Positions 43,167 to 51,566 of a stretch of DNA of 64,000 nt are shown here, piece after piece. How positions within the stretch are numbered: position 1 is the stretch's first letter; every line of letters begins with the position of its first letter. Origin of the DNA: Allofournierella sp. (GTDB lineage Bacteria; Bacillota; Clostridia; Oscillospirales; Ruminococcaceae); NCBI GenBank assembly GCA_020025635.1, contig JAHHRU010000007.1, forward strand, positions 1 to 64,000, read 5' to 3'. The position numbers and the translations under genes are program-made. The notes under the pieces were generated by a model. That model saw only the letters and a program-made list of their open reading frames with translations. It ran no database searches and was not told the DNA's origin.

Positions 43167-44270
43167 ATGTCCGGCCCTCTTTTTTCGTTCCACATCCTCA
43201 GTGACGTCCATGTGGACGGCACCCCCGAAATCTCCCGGCTTTATCAAAGCGCACTGCTGGATATGGCCCGTCTGGACCCGGAGGGGAAGGCCCCCCTTGT
43301 GGTTGCCGGCGACCTGACCGGCCGGGGCGAACAGAGCCAGAGCGAGGAGTTTTTCCGCCTCACCTATGAAAACGCCCCCACCTGTGACGAAAACCTGCTG
43401 CTGCTTTTGGGCAACCACGATGCCCGCGGCCCGAAAACCGAAACCTGGAACCGGGTGCCCGGCCGGCCCTGCCCGGGCTGGGAAGAGATCCGTGCCCGGT
43501 ATCTTTCGCTGAACGGCCGGTGCCTGCCCCCGGAAAGCGAGCGCTGCGGCCTGAGCTTTAAGCGGATCATCGGCGGCTACACCTTTTTGATGCTGAACAC
43601 CGAGCTGGGTTTGAAGGATGCGCCCTACTTCGGCCCCGAGCAGCTGGCCTGGCTGGAAGACTGCATGCGCAGCTGCTGGGAAGCCGAGCCGGAAAAGCCG
43701 GTGTTCCTTGTGTGCCATCAGGCGCTGAACAACACCCATTGGCGCAGCAACGTGCTGGATGCCTTCGACGGGCTTTCCAACGAAATGGGCACCGGCCCCG
43801 CCGGCAGGCCTCAGGAATACTGCTGGCATGCGGATGAAGCGTTCAAGCAGATCCTTGGCCGCTACCCCTGCGGGGTGTTCCTTTCCGGCCACATCCACAA
43901 CCAGTTCGGCATGGCCGAACTGCAGCTGCGGCCCTACGGCGCCGCACTGGACCTGCCCAGCTTCGGCCAGCCGGAGCTTGGCTGCCCGGACAAGGGCACC
44001 GGCTACGAGGCCGAGATCTGGCCGGACAAGGTGCTGTTCCGTGCCCGCAACTTTGCCGCCGGCCGGTGGATGCCCCAGTACGACCTGACCCTGCCGCTGC
44101 CGGCCCTGCCGGTCGTTCTGAAGCGCACCGGCACCCCGGCCCCGGCGGAAATGGAGCGCATCTACAACCAGGAGGGCATGGCCTGGGACTATCTGGGCCT
44201 GCCCGAACAGCCCCTTTTCGATGCCGGCACCCTGGCAAAGCTGGAAGCCTTCCGAAAAAAGCTGCTGTAA
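43167..44270 (+). CDS. Metallophosphoesterase
   Basis: A 367-residue calcineurin-like phosphoesterase. All metal motifs are present in order: SDVHVDG, GDLTGRG, GNHDARG, a VCHQ segment and GHIHNQFG. There is no signal peptide, so it is cytoplasmic. It would hydrolyse phosphomono- or diesters; substrate unknown. Start 43167 follows AAAGGAAG; the in-frame ATG at 43119 overlaps the promoter. Monocistronic. Confidence 0.88.
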   Translation: MSGPLFSFHILSDVHVDGTPEISRLYQSALLDMARLDPEGKAPLVVAGDLTGRGEQSQSEEFFRLTYENAPTCDENLLLLLGNHDARGPKTETWNRVPGRPCPGWEEIRARYLSLNGRCLPPESERCGLSFKRIIGGYTFLMLNTELGLKDAPYFGPEQLAWLEDCMRSCWEAEPEKPVFLVCHQALNNTHWRSNVLDAFDGLSNEMGTGPAGRPQEYCWHADEAFKQILGRYPCGVFLSGHIHNQFGMAELQLRPYGAALDLPSFGQPELGCPDKGTGYEAEIWPDKVLFRARNFAAGRWMPQYDLTLPLPALPVVLKRTGTPAPAEMERIYNQEGMAWDYLGLPEQPLFDAGTLAKLEAFRKKLL

Positions 44271-44276
44271 CATTCA

Positions 44277-44319
44277 AAACGGCCCGGAGCAGGGCGCATC
44301 TGCTCCGGGCCGTTTTTTA
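44277..44319. terminator. Bidirectional terminator
   Basis: AAAACGGCCCGGAGCA pairs with TGCTCCGGGCCGTTTT, serving the phosphoesterase and the convergent DUF2812 gene. Confidence 0.8.
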
Positions 44320-44859
44320 TTTTTTGGGGGCCGAATTGCGGCAGTTCCAGAACTTGCGCCCCACTTTTGCAAAGATCACCAGATACACCACCATCAGCCC
44401 GGCAAACACCGCCGCGGTGGGATAGCGCTTGTCGCACACGGCCAGCACCAGATTGGGGATCAGCAGAAACAGGAAGATGAACAGCAGCGGCCTTACCCGC
44501 CCTTTCCAAACACGCAGCAGCATATCCATGCGGGAATCCTCATCGCAGAAGATGGACTCCTCCCCCTGCATCTGGGATGCGGGCTTGCGGAAATAGCTGT
44601 ATCCCACATAATCCTGCAAATACTCCCAGCCGCAGTCCCGGAACATCTGCACATATTCCTCCTGATGCTCCATGCCCTCCCGGTTGTAGTCCAGCTGATA
44701 GATCACATCCTCCGGCTGGCACCTTTCAAAATGGAACAGGCACAGGCCGTTGATCTTCACCAGCTTCCAGCCCTTCTGATGCTGCCGGCGAAGGAATTCC
44801 TGCTCTTTTTCCCATTCCGCCACCGAAAAAAACCGGATCATTGTTTTTTTATCCTTCAT
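44317..44859 (-). CDS. DUF2812 domain membrane protein
   Basis: A 180-residue protein. The N-terminal DUF2812 segment (IRFFSVAEWEKEQEFLRRQHQKGWKLVKI, then QLDYN, VQMFRDCGWEYL and YSYFRK) is followed by two hydrophobic helices (about 120-138 and 148-165). These genes usually accompany PadR regulators, as here; their starts overlap by 11 bases. Function unknown. GGAGG precedes the ATG. Confidence 0.8.
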   Translation of the reverse strand: MKDKKTMIRFFSVAEWEKEQEFLRRQHQKGWKLVKINGLCLFHFERCQPEDVIYQLDYNREGMEHQEEYVQMFRDCGWEYLQDYVGYSYFRKPASQMQGEESIFCDEDSRMDMLLRVWKGRVRPLLFIFLFLLIPNLVLAVCDKRYPTAAVFAGLMVVYLVIFAKVGRKFWNCRNSAPKK

Positions 44860-45175
44860 TTTCGCGCACCTCCATCATATTGCGGTACAACCGGCCGATC
44901 CGGTCCATTTCCAGCTCCAGCACCTGGGTGCCCAGCGGGGTGATCTTGTAGATCTTGCGTTTGTCCTCTTCCCTTACAAAGCCGATCAGGCCGTCTTTTT
45001 CCATTTTGGAAAGGCTGCCGTACATGGTGCCGGGGCTGAGCCGGATCTGGCCTTCGGTGAGCTGTTCCACCTTCTGCACAATGCCGTAGCCGTGCATCTC
45101 ACTGCGCAGGCACAGCAGGATGTAAAAGCCGGTTTCGGTCATGGGAACGTAAACCTTTCGGATGTGGTCGTTCAT
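44849..45175 (-). CDS. PadR family transcriptional regulator
   Basis: A 108-residue winged-helix regulator. ETGFYILLCLRSEMHGYGIVQKV, then RLSPGTMYGSLSKMEKDGLI and the wing KRKIYKITPLGTQVLELEM are the PadR core. Start 45175 follows GGAGGGCGAAGG; a longer frame includes the operator region. It is coupled to the DUF2812 gene, and the regulatory region at 45201-45255 suggests autoregulation. Confidence 0.88.
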   Translation of the reverse strand: MNDHIRKVYVPMTETGFYILLCLRSEMHGYGIVQKVEQLTEGQIRLSPGTMYGSLSKMEKDGLIGFVREEDKRKIYKITPLGTQVLELEMDRIGRLYRNMMEVRENEG

Positions 45176-45200
45176 CCCTTCGCCCTCCTTTCTATCCACT

Positions 45201-45255
45201 GCGATACATCGCGCTTCGATATACACAGTATAGCACTGCGATATACCCCTGTCAA
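45201..45255 (-). promoter_or_regulatory. Promoter and operator cluster of the PadR/DUF2812 pair
   Basis: On the minus strand TTGACA (45255-45250) and TATACT (45232-45227) with a 17-base spacer. Three CGATAYA-type repeats (near 45202, 45217 and 45239) and a GCGAT/ATCGC inverted repeat (45201-45212) lie across the promoter and are likely PadR-binding elements. Confidence 0.65.
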
Positions 45256-45400
45256 GAAAAAAGTTCCGGCAGCTTTTGCTGTTTTCGGCAGAAGGTGTGC
45301 GGCAGTGGGGGGCATCGCTATGGGCACGGGCCTTTTCCATATCGCTGCTGTGCCAAGCGGCTTTGGGGGTTGTTTTGCAAAAGCATCCCATGAAAAGCCA

Positions 45401-45436
45401 AAAAGCGGCAGAGGGAAATCCCTCTGCCGCTTTCTG
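45401..45436. repeat. Dispersed terminator hairpin, copy 1
   Basis: AAAAGCGGCAGAGGG-AAAT-CCCTCTGCCGCTTT. One of at least eight copies between 45.4 and 63.7 kb. It lies between the PadR/DUF2812 operon's upstream region and the stop codon of the MerR-type gene, whose terminator it is. Confidence 0.8.
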
Positions 45437-45472
45437 CTGCCTGCCGCCCTTTCGGGAGGCCGCAGGCAGGCG

Positions 45473-45895
45473 TTATCGACTGTAAAACTCCTGCATGAGC
45501 CGGCTGATGTCGGCTTCTGCGCCTTTCAGGATGTAGTGGGCTTTTCCGGCTTTGTAGGAGAACGCAAAGCGGATGTGCGACAGGGCCCCCGCCGCATTGC
45601 AGAAGAAATCCGCAATTTCCTGTGCCTTGCCGGGCTCCAAGGTGCGGTCCAGGAGTATGCACATTTCATTTTCGCTCTGGTCCTGTCCGGCCAGAAAATC
45701 GTAGACGATGGCATGATGCTTTGCCCGGATGCTGGGGCGGACCGAAGGATGATGAATGAATTCAAAGACCTGCTGTTCGGTGAACTGCCAGCTGCCGGTA
45801 TCCTTGCTGCCTTTGAGAATCCCCGATTTCAAATAGCTGCGCAGTGTGCGGGTGGTAAGACCTGTGATGAGGGAAAGCTGCTCAAGCGTATACAT
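45473..45895 (-). CDS. MerR-type HTH protein
   Basis: A 140-residue protein. The N-terminal MerR-type helix-turn-helix is MYTLEQLSLITGLTTRTLRSYLKSGILKG. It is followed by a second wing-like segment and a C-terminal domain (LLDRTLEPGKAQEIADFFC, FSYKAGKAHYIL) without the usual long coiled coil. It may dimerise differently or sense a ligand. Start 45895 follows AGGAGG, and a TATAAT is at 45943-45938. Confidence 0.75.
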   Translation of the reverse strand: MYTLEQLSLITGLTTRTLRSYLKSGILKGSKDTGSWQFTEQQVFEFIHHPSVRPSIRAKHHAIVYDFLAGQDQSENEMCILLDRTLEPGKAQEIADFFCNAAGALSHIRFAFSYKAGKAHYILKGAEADISRLMQEFYSR

Positions 45896-46145
45896 ACTGG
45901 TTCCTCCTGATAAAATGTATTCTGGGTCTGTAACTCCATTATAAGCGGGAGGAACCGGGAAAACAATTTGAAAAAGCGGCAGTTTTTCACAGCGGAAAAG
46001 GGCTTCGGGAGGCCTCTTTGAGGGGGCCTGCCCCTGTTTTCTGCAAAGCTGCCGCCTTTTGCGGGGGGCGTTTGCCGCCGGCCGGCGGGAAGGCCGCCCG
46101 GCATTTTTCACCCCGGCCGCTTTTTTGCAAAACCGTTGCGGCAGG

Positions 46146-46904
46146 TCAGATCTCTTCTTTGTTCAGATAGGCCTTGAGCATCTCTGCATACTGGGCCGGG
46201 TCTTCGGTAACATAGGTGCAGTGGTCCCTGCCCGGCCAAACCTTGAACTGTGCCTGGGGGTATCTGCGGGAGCAGACCTTCTTTGCCTGCTTCAGGTCGC
46301 CGTCCTTTTCCCCATAGGCAAAAACCGTGTTTTTCTGCTGCTCTGGGCTGAGTGCCGGCAGCTCGACATAGGCACAGTCATGCACAACATTTATAAGGCT
46401 CTTTTCGGAGATCCCGACCATCTGGCTTGCCATGATCTGCTTGACCTGTTCGCCGTAAAGCTGGGCCATCTTCTGCACGGCGATCTCCGGTTTTGCCTGC
46501 GCTTTGCGGTGCTTTGCCAGCATGATGCGCTTCATCATGAAATTCAGGGCGCCGGCGCCGGTGTACATGCTGGCCCCCTCAAAGAAGAGCCGGTCGATCT
46601 GGATATCCGGGTCCTGCAGCAGCTTCATCAAAACCACCCCGCCCATGGATGCCCCGAATGCCAGCCGGATCTTGCCGATCTTCTGCTTTTTGAGATACGC
46701 CGAAAGCTGCCGGGCCTCTTGTGCGGCACTCTCATAATCCGAGTCTGCGGCTTCGCCGTGGCCGGAAAAATCCGGGATGATGTACCGGAAACCGTCCCCC
46801 ATCGGCTCTGCCAGCAGCATCTGCATCATCTGTGCGGTGGCCAGCATGGGATGAAGCAGCAAAACGACATTTTCCTGTTCCGTGTGGATATCTTGTATTT
46901 TCAT
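46146..46904 (-). CDS. Alpha/beta hydrolase
   Basis: A 252-residue alpha/beta-hydrolase-fold protein. VLLLHPML marks the oxyanion region, GASMGG the nucleophile elbow (Ser), the acid lies in YGEKDGD and the catalytic His is in GRDHCTYV. It may be a carboxylesterase or thioesterase of unknown substrate. Start 46904 follows GGGCAGGAA. It lacks a signal peptide. Confidence 0.8.
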   Translation of the reverse strand: MKIQDIHTEQENVVLLLHPMLATAQMMQMLLAEPMGDGFRYIIPDFSGHGEAADSDYESAAQEARQLSAYLKKQKIGKIRLAFGASMGGVVLMKLLQDPDIQIDRLFFEGASMYTGAGALNFMMKRIMLAKHRKAQAKPEIAVQKMAQLYGEQVKQIMASQMVGISEKSLINVVHDCAYVELPALSPEQQKNTVFAYGEKDGDLKQAKKVCSRRYPQAQFKVWPGRDHCTYVTEDPAQYAEMLKAYLNKEEI

Positions 46905-46977
46905 AGTTCCTGCCCTCTTTTGTTTGTCTGTTCCGGTTTGTTGCGTCAAACCCAATGCAATTATAGCACACAAGGCC

Positions 46978-47014
46978 GAAAAGCGGCAGAGGAATTTTTC
47001 CTCTGCCGCTTTTC
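46978..47014. repeat. Dispersed terminator hairpin, copy 2
   Basis: GAAAAGCGGCAGAGGAA-TTT-TTCCTCTGCCGCTTTTC. It sits between the hydrolase gene's upstream region and the GNAT fragment. Confidence 0.8.
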
Positions 47015-47024
47015 GGGCGATTTT

Positions 47025-47159
47025 CTATCCTTCTTTTACCCACCTGCCGTAAACTTCCGAAGCAAGGCTTTCCGAATAGCTCAAATGGGCATAGCCCAAT
47101 TTTTCAAGCAGGGCCATGCTTGCTTTGTTCTCAGGCTCTGTAAAGCGGATGAACTCCAT
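47025..47159 (-). pseudogene. C-terminal fragment of a GNAT acetyltransferase
   Basis: A 44-codon frame with its own AGGAGG site. Translation contains ENKASMALLEKLGY, the typical last part of the GNAT fold (acetyl-CoA-binding helix and beta6), but the N-terminal three quarters are absent, and the upstream sequence does not continue the frame. It is most likely a remnant of a truncated acetyltransferase gene. Confidence 0.6.
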
Positions 47160-47241
47160 CCGAGCACCTCCTGAATGCCTGCCGCTCAAACGTGCCGGCA
47201 ATCAGCCGGGTCGGGTCCGGCCGGTTTGGCGGGGAGCCGTT

Positions 47242-47421
47242 TCAGGTTTCGTTTTTGTCGAAAACCATCACAACGCCCAGCGCTCCAACCAAAAGCCCCA
47301 GCAGCGAAAACGGAACATCCGAGAAGCTGCTCAAAATGGTGCTGTTGATCTCCGGGCTGCTTGTCGAAAGCAGGATGCCAAACAAAATCAGCGCAATGCC
47401 TTTTAATCCCTTGTTGTTCAT
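47242..47421 (-). CDS. Small membrane protein (59 aa)
   Basis: A 59-residue peptide with two hydrophobic helices (about 8-20 and 35-53) and a short polar loop (STSSPEINST). Start 47421 follows AGGAGGGG, and TATAAT is at 47490-47485. No family recognised. Confidence 0.6.
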   Translation of the reverse strand: MNNKGLKGIALILFGILLSTSSPEINSTILSSFSDVPFSLLGLLVGALGVVMVFDKNET

Positions 47422-47531
47422 GCCGATCCCCTCCTGATTTTGAACCCGGCCCGGGCCTTCGGGCCGGGCCGATATTTCCAATCACATTATATCATATTTA
47501 TCTCTGAAAGCAATTTCGGTATGTTTGGCGG

Positions 47532-47921
47532 TTAATTTGTAAACCGCAGCAAATACCCATTGGGATCTTGTATCAGGAATTCTTTTTGTTCTATGCACTG
47601 GTCATTGACACGATAATAAGAGATTTTCAAATCCCGATAAAATTCCATTTGCGCTTCTTTCAGCCTTTTATACAGGCAGTCGATTTCATCTGCTTCGATC
47701 GAAAAATTCACCCCCTGCCCCAACGGGTAACACATTTTTCCTATATTCCATCCATCGTTGTGGATCTGCTCAAACATGAACTGACTTCCCTCAAAAGACA
47801 TAAAAACAAACCGATCTTCGGGCCTTTCATAGACGGTTTCAAAGCCCAGCTTTTTGTAAAATGCAATCGTTTGCTCAATATCAAAAACCGAAAGCTCCGG
47901 TATCATTTTGTGAAAGTTCAT
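47532..47921 (-). CDS. VOC family protein (glyoxalase/bleomycin resistance fold)
   Basis: A 129-residue protein with two beta-alpha-beta-beta-beta modules. IPELSVFDIEQTIAFYKKLGFETVYERPEDRFVFM begins the first, and QKEFLIQDPNGYLLRF closes the second; the last is a standard VOC metal-strand motif. It may bind or modify a small toxin or dicarbonyl; function is not predictable. GGGAGG precedes the ATG. Confidence 0.85.
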   Translation of the reverse strand: MNFHKMIPELSVFDIEQTIAFYKKLGFETVYERPEDRFVFMSFEGSQFMFEQIHNDGWNIGKMCYPLGQGVNFSIEADEIDCLYKRLKEAQMEFYRDLKISYYRVNDQCIEQKEFLIQDPNGYLLRFTN

Positions 47922-48040
47922 CTTTTGGGTCCTCCCGATCTGCTTGATCTATTCAGATTTCTTTTGCCGCTGTGGATTTTGCTCAAACCGCTCTGTTTCT
48001 CTTTTTTATCGGCTCAATCTATCGCAACAAGGCCAGCTCC

Positions 48041-48571
48041 TTATCCTGACACAAAAGCTTTTGTGCAGACGACCCATTCTTTCTTGATCTCCCAAAAGAC
48101 CGCCTGTGTCGTTTTAGGCTCCGGCCAATATTCATTCCTTTCATCCCACTTGAAAATATCGTTCCAGCTTTCCCGGATTTCTTGTTCCGTGTATCTCTTT
48201 TCGCTGTCTATGCAAAAGCTTGCCTCGCCGTTATTCAAAACACAATGCCACATATCATAATCTGATAATAAGACGAGATGGTCCGGGATTTCCAGTGTTA
48301 ACAGCACGATCGGTGTACCTTTCACACTCCAGCGGCGATGGGTGCGCATATCCAGCCGTTTGCGCTTTCCTTCCCACTGATACCAGGCCCAGATGGGATA
48401 ACGCACACCATTCGGCGCTTTTCCAACTCTCTGTGTTAGCTGTTCCGCCATCCAATCATACGCAAACCTCAGCTCATCCTGGCAGAAAAGATATTTTTCA
48501 TTGGCATGAAGAACGCCCTCCGTTTGGAGTTTATCATAGGCGGCCTTGTGCTGAATACTCCATAGCTCCAT
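48041..48571 (-). CDS. DUF3841 family protein
   Basis: A 176-residue soluble protein rich in aromatic residues. MELWSIQHKAAYDKLQTEGVL, FAYDWMAEQL, YPIWAWYQWEG and LLTLEIPDHLVLLSDYDMWHCVLN fit the DUF3841 pattern, a family of unknown function common in mobile or accessory regions. AAAGGAGA precedes the ATG. Confidence 0.75.
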   Translation of the reverse strand: MELWSIQHKAAYDKLQTEGVLHANEKYLFCQDELRFAYDWMAEQLTQRVGKAPNGVRYPIWAWYQWEGKRKRLDMRTHRRWSVKGTPIVLLTLEIPDHLVLLSDYDMWHCVLNNGEASFCIDSEKRYTEQEIRESWNDIFKWDERNEYWPEPKTTQAVFWEIKKEWVVCTKAFVSG

Positions 48572-48600
48572 GGCAATCGATCTCCTTTCTGCATATCATG

Positions 48601-48633
48601 AAGCCCCTGCTGCATTGTACAGCAGGGGCTTTT
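48601..48633 (-). terminator. Hairpin 3' of the hydrogenase-rubrerythrin gene
   Basis: AAGCCCCTGCTG pairs with CAGCAGGGGCTT. On the minus strand the T-run is weak. This is not part of the AGCGGCAGAG hairpin family. Confidence 0.55.
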
Positions 48634-48645
48634 GGTTCAGCGGAG

Positions 48646-50751
48646 TCAGTAGTTCTCTTCCCGGACCTCAAAGAAGGACTGGGGATGCTTGCAGACCGGG
48701 CAGACGTCGGGGGCCTTGGTGCTCATGACCAGGTGGCCGCAGTTGCGGCACTCCCACATGGTGATGCCGGCCTTTTCAAACACAGCCTTCTTCTCCACAT
48801 TCTCCAGCAGCCTGCGATAGCGCTCTTCGTGGGCCTTCTCGATGGCCGCCACACCCCGGAACTGCTCGGCCAGCTCATGGAAGCCCTCTTCATCGGCCTC
48901 TTTGGCCATACGGGCATACATGTCGGTCCACTCGTAGCTTTCGCCCTCGGCGGCGTGCAGCAGGTTCTCGGCAGTGTCACCCAGCTCACCCAGCGCCTTG
49001 AACCACAGCTTGGCGTGCTCCTTTTCGTTGTCGGCGGTCTTCAAAAACAGGGCAGCGATCTGCTCATAGCCCGCCTTCTTGGCCACCGATGCAAAATAGG
49101 TATACTTGTTGCGGGCCTGGGATTCCCCGGCAAAGGCATCCCACAGGTTCTTTTCGGTCTTGGTGCCGGCGTAGGGATTTTTCCCGGAGGGTGCCGGGGC
49201 ATCCGCAATTTTTTCAAATACGCTGGCAGGCTGCTTGCACAGGGGGCATACGAAGTCCTCCGGCAGGGGGCCTTCATGGATATAACCGCACACCGTGCAC
49301 TTCCACGCTTCACCGGTGGGTTTGGGCGCCTCCTGCTGAGGGGCTTTTGCAGGCTGAACGGCCTCTGCCGGCGCACCGGAACCGGCGTGAAGGATGCCGC
49401 TTCGGTCCTGATAGGCGGTATGCAGCATCTTTTCGGCCATTTCGCTGAGGGGCTTGCCGTAGAATTCCTCATACACCTGCTTGATATCCGGGTTCTCATG
49501 GCTCTTGCGGATGGTCATGCTGTTGTCCTTGGTATAAAGGCCCCGGATGCGGGCTTTGCGTACCGCATCCTTATCCTTCAGGATGTTTTTGGGCTGTCCG
49601 CCGCCGCCAATGCAGCCGCCGGGGCAGGTCATGATCTCCACAAAATCATACTGCTTCTCGCCGGAGCGGATCAGCTGGATCAGGGTTTTTGCGTTCGCCG
49701 TGCCATAGGCCACAGCCGCCTTCACGGTCAGGCCGCCCACGGGAATGGCGGCCTCCCGGATGCCTTCGTATCCACGGACCGGCGAGAGGCTGATGAGGTC
49801 GAGGGGCGCAGGGGTGTTGGTGACAAATTCATAGGCGGTGCGCAGGGCGGCCTCCATGACACCGCCCGTGTTTCCGAAAATGACGCCTGCGCCGGAGGCC
49901 TCGCCCATAAGGCTGTCGTAATCGCTTTCTTCCAGACTGCCGAAGTCAATTCCGGCCTCTCTGGCCCACATGGCCAGCTCTCGGGTGGTGATGACCTGGT
50001 CCATGTCCCGGATGGATTCATCCCCCAGGTACACACCGGCTGCATGCATCTCATCCCGGCGGATCTCAAACTTTTTGGCGGTGCAGGGGGTTACGGCCAC
50101 GTTGACGATCTTTTTGGGGTCAATGCCCATCTTTTTGGCGAAATAGGTCTTGATGGTGGGCCCCTGCATGCCGATCGGGCTCTTGGCGGTGGAGAGATGA
50201 TCCGTCATGTCGGGGAAGTAGGTCTCCATATACTTGACCCAGGCGGGGCAGCAGCTGGTGAACTGGGGCAAGGGTGCGGTCTTTTTGGTCAACCGCTCAA
50301 TGAGCTCGCTGGCCTCTTCCACAATGGTCAGGTCTGCGGCAAAGTTTGTGTCCAGCACATGATCCGCCCCCAGCTTTCGCAGCAGGGCCACCATTTTCCC
50401 CTGGACAAAGCTGCCGTCGTCCAGGCCGAATTCCTCGCCCAGGGCCACACGGACCGAGGGAGAGGTACTGAAAATCACGATCTTGTCCGGGTCCTGAACG
50501 GCCCGCATCACATCCTGATACTCGTACTTCTCGGTGATGCTGTCCACAGGGCATACATTGGCGCACTGACCGCAGTTGATGCAGACAGCCTGATTGCCGG
50601 TCTGTTCCAGGGTGTATGTTCCCAGAACACCAATATCCTGGGTGCATACGTCACGGCACATGCCGCACTTGATGCATTTATCTTCAAATCTTTGAATGCT
50701 GGGGTTGTCCAGCTCGATGGGGACCCGGATCTCCAAGGGCATATGATTCAT
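48646..50751 (-). CDS. [FeFe]-hydrogenase fused to rubrerythrin
   Basis: A 701-residue fusion. Two [4Fe-4S] ferredoxin motifs (26-67), then the H-cluster motifs TSCCPAW (165-171), TPCTAKKFE (221-229; M to T at the first position) and EIMTCPGGCIGGGGQP (372-387). C168 may be the proton-relay Cys. After an Ala/Pro/Gln linker (455-482) come rubredoxin-1 (C485/C488 and C502/C505), the diiron four-helix domain (about 530-650, with AGESQARNKYTYFA) and rubredoxin-2 (C668-C687). Start 50751 follows GAGGTATC. It may couple H2 oxidation to peroxide or oxygen reduction (inference). Confidence 0.9.
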   Translation of the reverse strand: MNHMPLEIRVPIELDNPSIQRFEDKCIKCGMCRDVCTQDIGVLGTYTLEQTGNQAVCINCGQCANVCPVDSITEKYEYQDVMRAVQDPDKIVIFSTSPSVRVALGEEFGLDDGSFVQGKMVALLRKLGADHVLDTNFAADLTIVEEASELIERLTKKTAPLPQFTSCCPAWVKYMETYFPDMTDHLSTAKSPIGMQGPTIKTYFAKKMGIDPKKIVNVAVTPCTAKKFEIRRDEMHAAGVYLGDESIRDMDQVITTRELAMWAREAGIDFGSLEESDYDSLMGEASGAGVIFGNTGGVMEAALRTAYEFVTNTPAPLDLISLSPVRGYEGIREAAIPVGGLTVKAAVAYGTANAKTLIQLIRSGEKQYDFVEIMTCPGGCIGGGGQPKNILKDKDAVRKARIRGLYTKDNSMTIRKSHENPDIKQVYEEFYGKPLSEMAEKMLHTAYQDRSGILHAGSGAPAEAVQPAKAPQQEAPKPTGEAWKCTVCGYIHEGPLPEDFVCPLCKQPASVFEKIADAPAPSGKNPYAGTKTEKNLWDAFAGESQARNKYTYFASVAKKAGYEQIAALFLKTADNEKEHAKLWFKALGELGDTAENLLHAAEGESYEWTDMYARMAKEADEEGFHELAEQFRGVAAIEKAHEERYRRLLENVEKKAVFEKAGITMWECRNCGHLVMSTKAPDVCPVCKHPQSFFEVREENY
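48651..49204 (-). repeat. Segment identical to 50903-51456 (offset 2252)
   Basis: Reading both copies base by base, about 554 bp of the 3' end of the fusion gene equals the 3' end of the stand-alone rubrerythrin gene. Divergence begins where GCATCC meets the rubredoxin-1 linker region (IADAP versus IEDAP). The 5' rubredoxin-1 region then differs by several synonymous and nonsynonymous bases. Confidence 0.85.
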
Positions 50752-50897
50752 AAAGTGATACCTCATTTTTTCTTGAAATCAAAGAGAGCGCCGTCCGGCG
50801 GGGCGGCGCTTGTTTTGTGATCGCTTCAGCATACAGGAGCCGCCCCTTTAACGGGCGGTTTTGATGCGGACGCTGTGGTCTTTGCAAAAAGAGAAGC

Positions 50898-51566
50898 TCA
50901 ATAGTTCTCTTCCCGGACCTCAAAGAAGGACTGGGGATGCTTGCAGACCGGGCAGACGTCGGGGGCCTTGGTGCTCATGACCAGGTGGCCGCAGTTGCGG
51001 CACTCCCACATGGTGATGCCGGCCTTTTCAAACACAGCCTTCTTCTCCACATTCTCCAGCAGCCTGCGATAGCGCTCTTCGTGGGCCTTCTCGATGGCCG
51101 CCACACCCCGGAACTGCTCGGCCAGCTCATGGAAGCCCTCTTCATCGGCCTCTTTGGCCATACGGGCATACATGTCGGTCCACTCGTAGCTTTCGCCCTC
51201 GGCGGCGTGCAGCAGGTTCTCGGCAGTGTCACCCAGCTCACCCAGCGCCTTGAACCACAGCTTGGCGTGCTCCTTTTCGTTGTCGGCGGTCTTCAAAAAC
51301 AGGGCAGCGATCTGCTCATAGCCCGCCTTCTTGGCCACCGATGCAAAATAGGTATACTTGTTGCGGGCCTGGGATTCCCCGGCAAAGGCATCCCACAGGT
51401 TCTTTTCGGTCTTGGTGCCGGCGTAGGGATTTTTCCCGGAGGGTGCCGGGGCATCCTCGATTTTTTCAAATACGCTGGCAGGCTGTTTGCACAAAGGGCA
51501 TACGAAACCCTCCGGCAGGGGGCCTTCATGGATATAACCGCACACCGAACATTTCCATTTTTCCAT
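50898..51566 (-). CDS. Rubrerythrin with rubredoxin domains at both ends
   Basis: A 222-residue peroxide-reducing protein. An N-terminal rubredoxin (CSVCGY and CPLC) precedes a diiron four-helix domain (ESQARNKYTYFA, EKEHAKLWF, EKAHEERYR) and a C-terminal rubredoxin (CRNCGH and CPVCKHP). It would reduce H2O2 using NAD(P)H via rubredoxin reductase. Start 51566 follows GGAGGAAAAG. It is identical to the tail of the downstream hydrogenase fusion apart from the first ~40 residues, where only a few residues differ. Confidence 0.92.
   Translation of the reverse strand: MEKWKCSVCGYIHEGPLPEGFVCPLCKQPASVFEKIEDAPAPSGKNPYAGTKTEKNLWDAFAGESQARNKYTYFASVAKKAGYEQIAALFLKTADNEKEHAKLWFKALGELGDTAENLLHAAEGESYEWTDMYARMAKEADEEGFHELAEQFRGVAAIEKAHEERYRRLLENVEKKAVFEKAGITMWECRNCGHLVMSTKAPDVCPVCKHPQSFFEVREENY

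Noticed and set aside
48220..50820. An 866-codon plus-strand frame over the hydrogenase gene
   Set aside because: Antisense to a gene with H-cluster and rubrerythrin motifs; the same shadow appears over the duplicate rubrerythrin.
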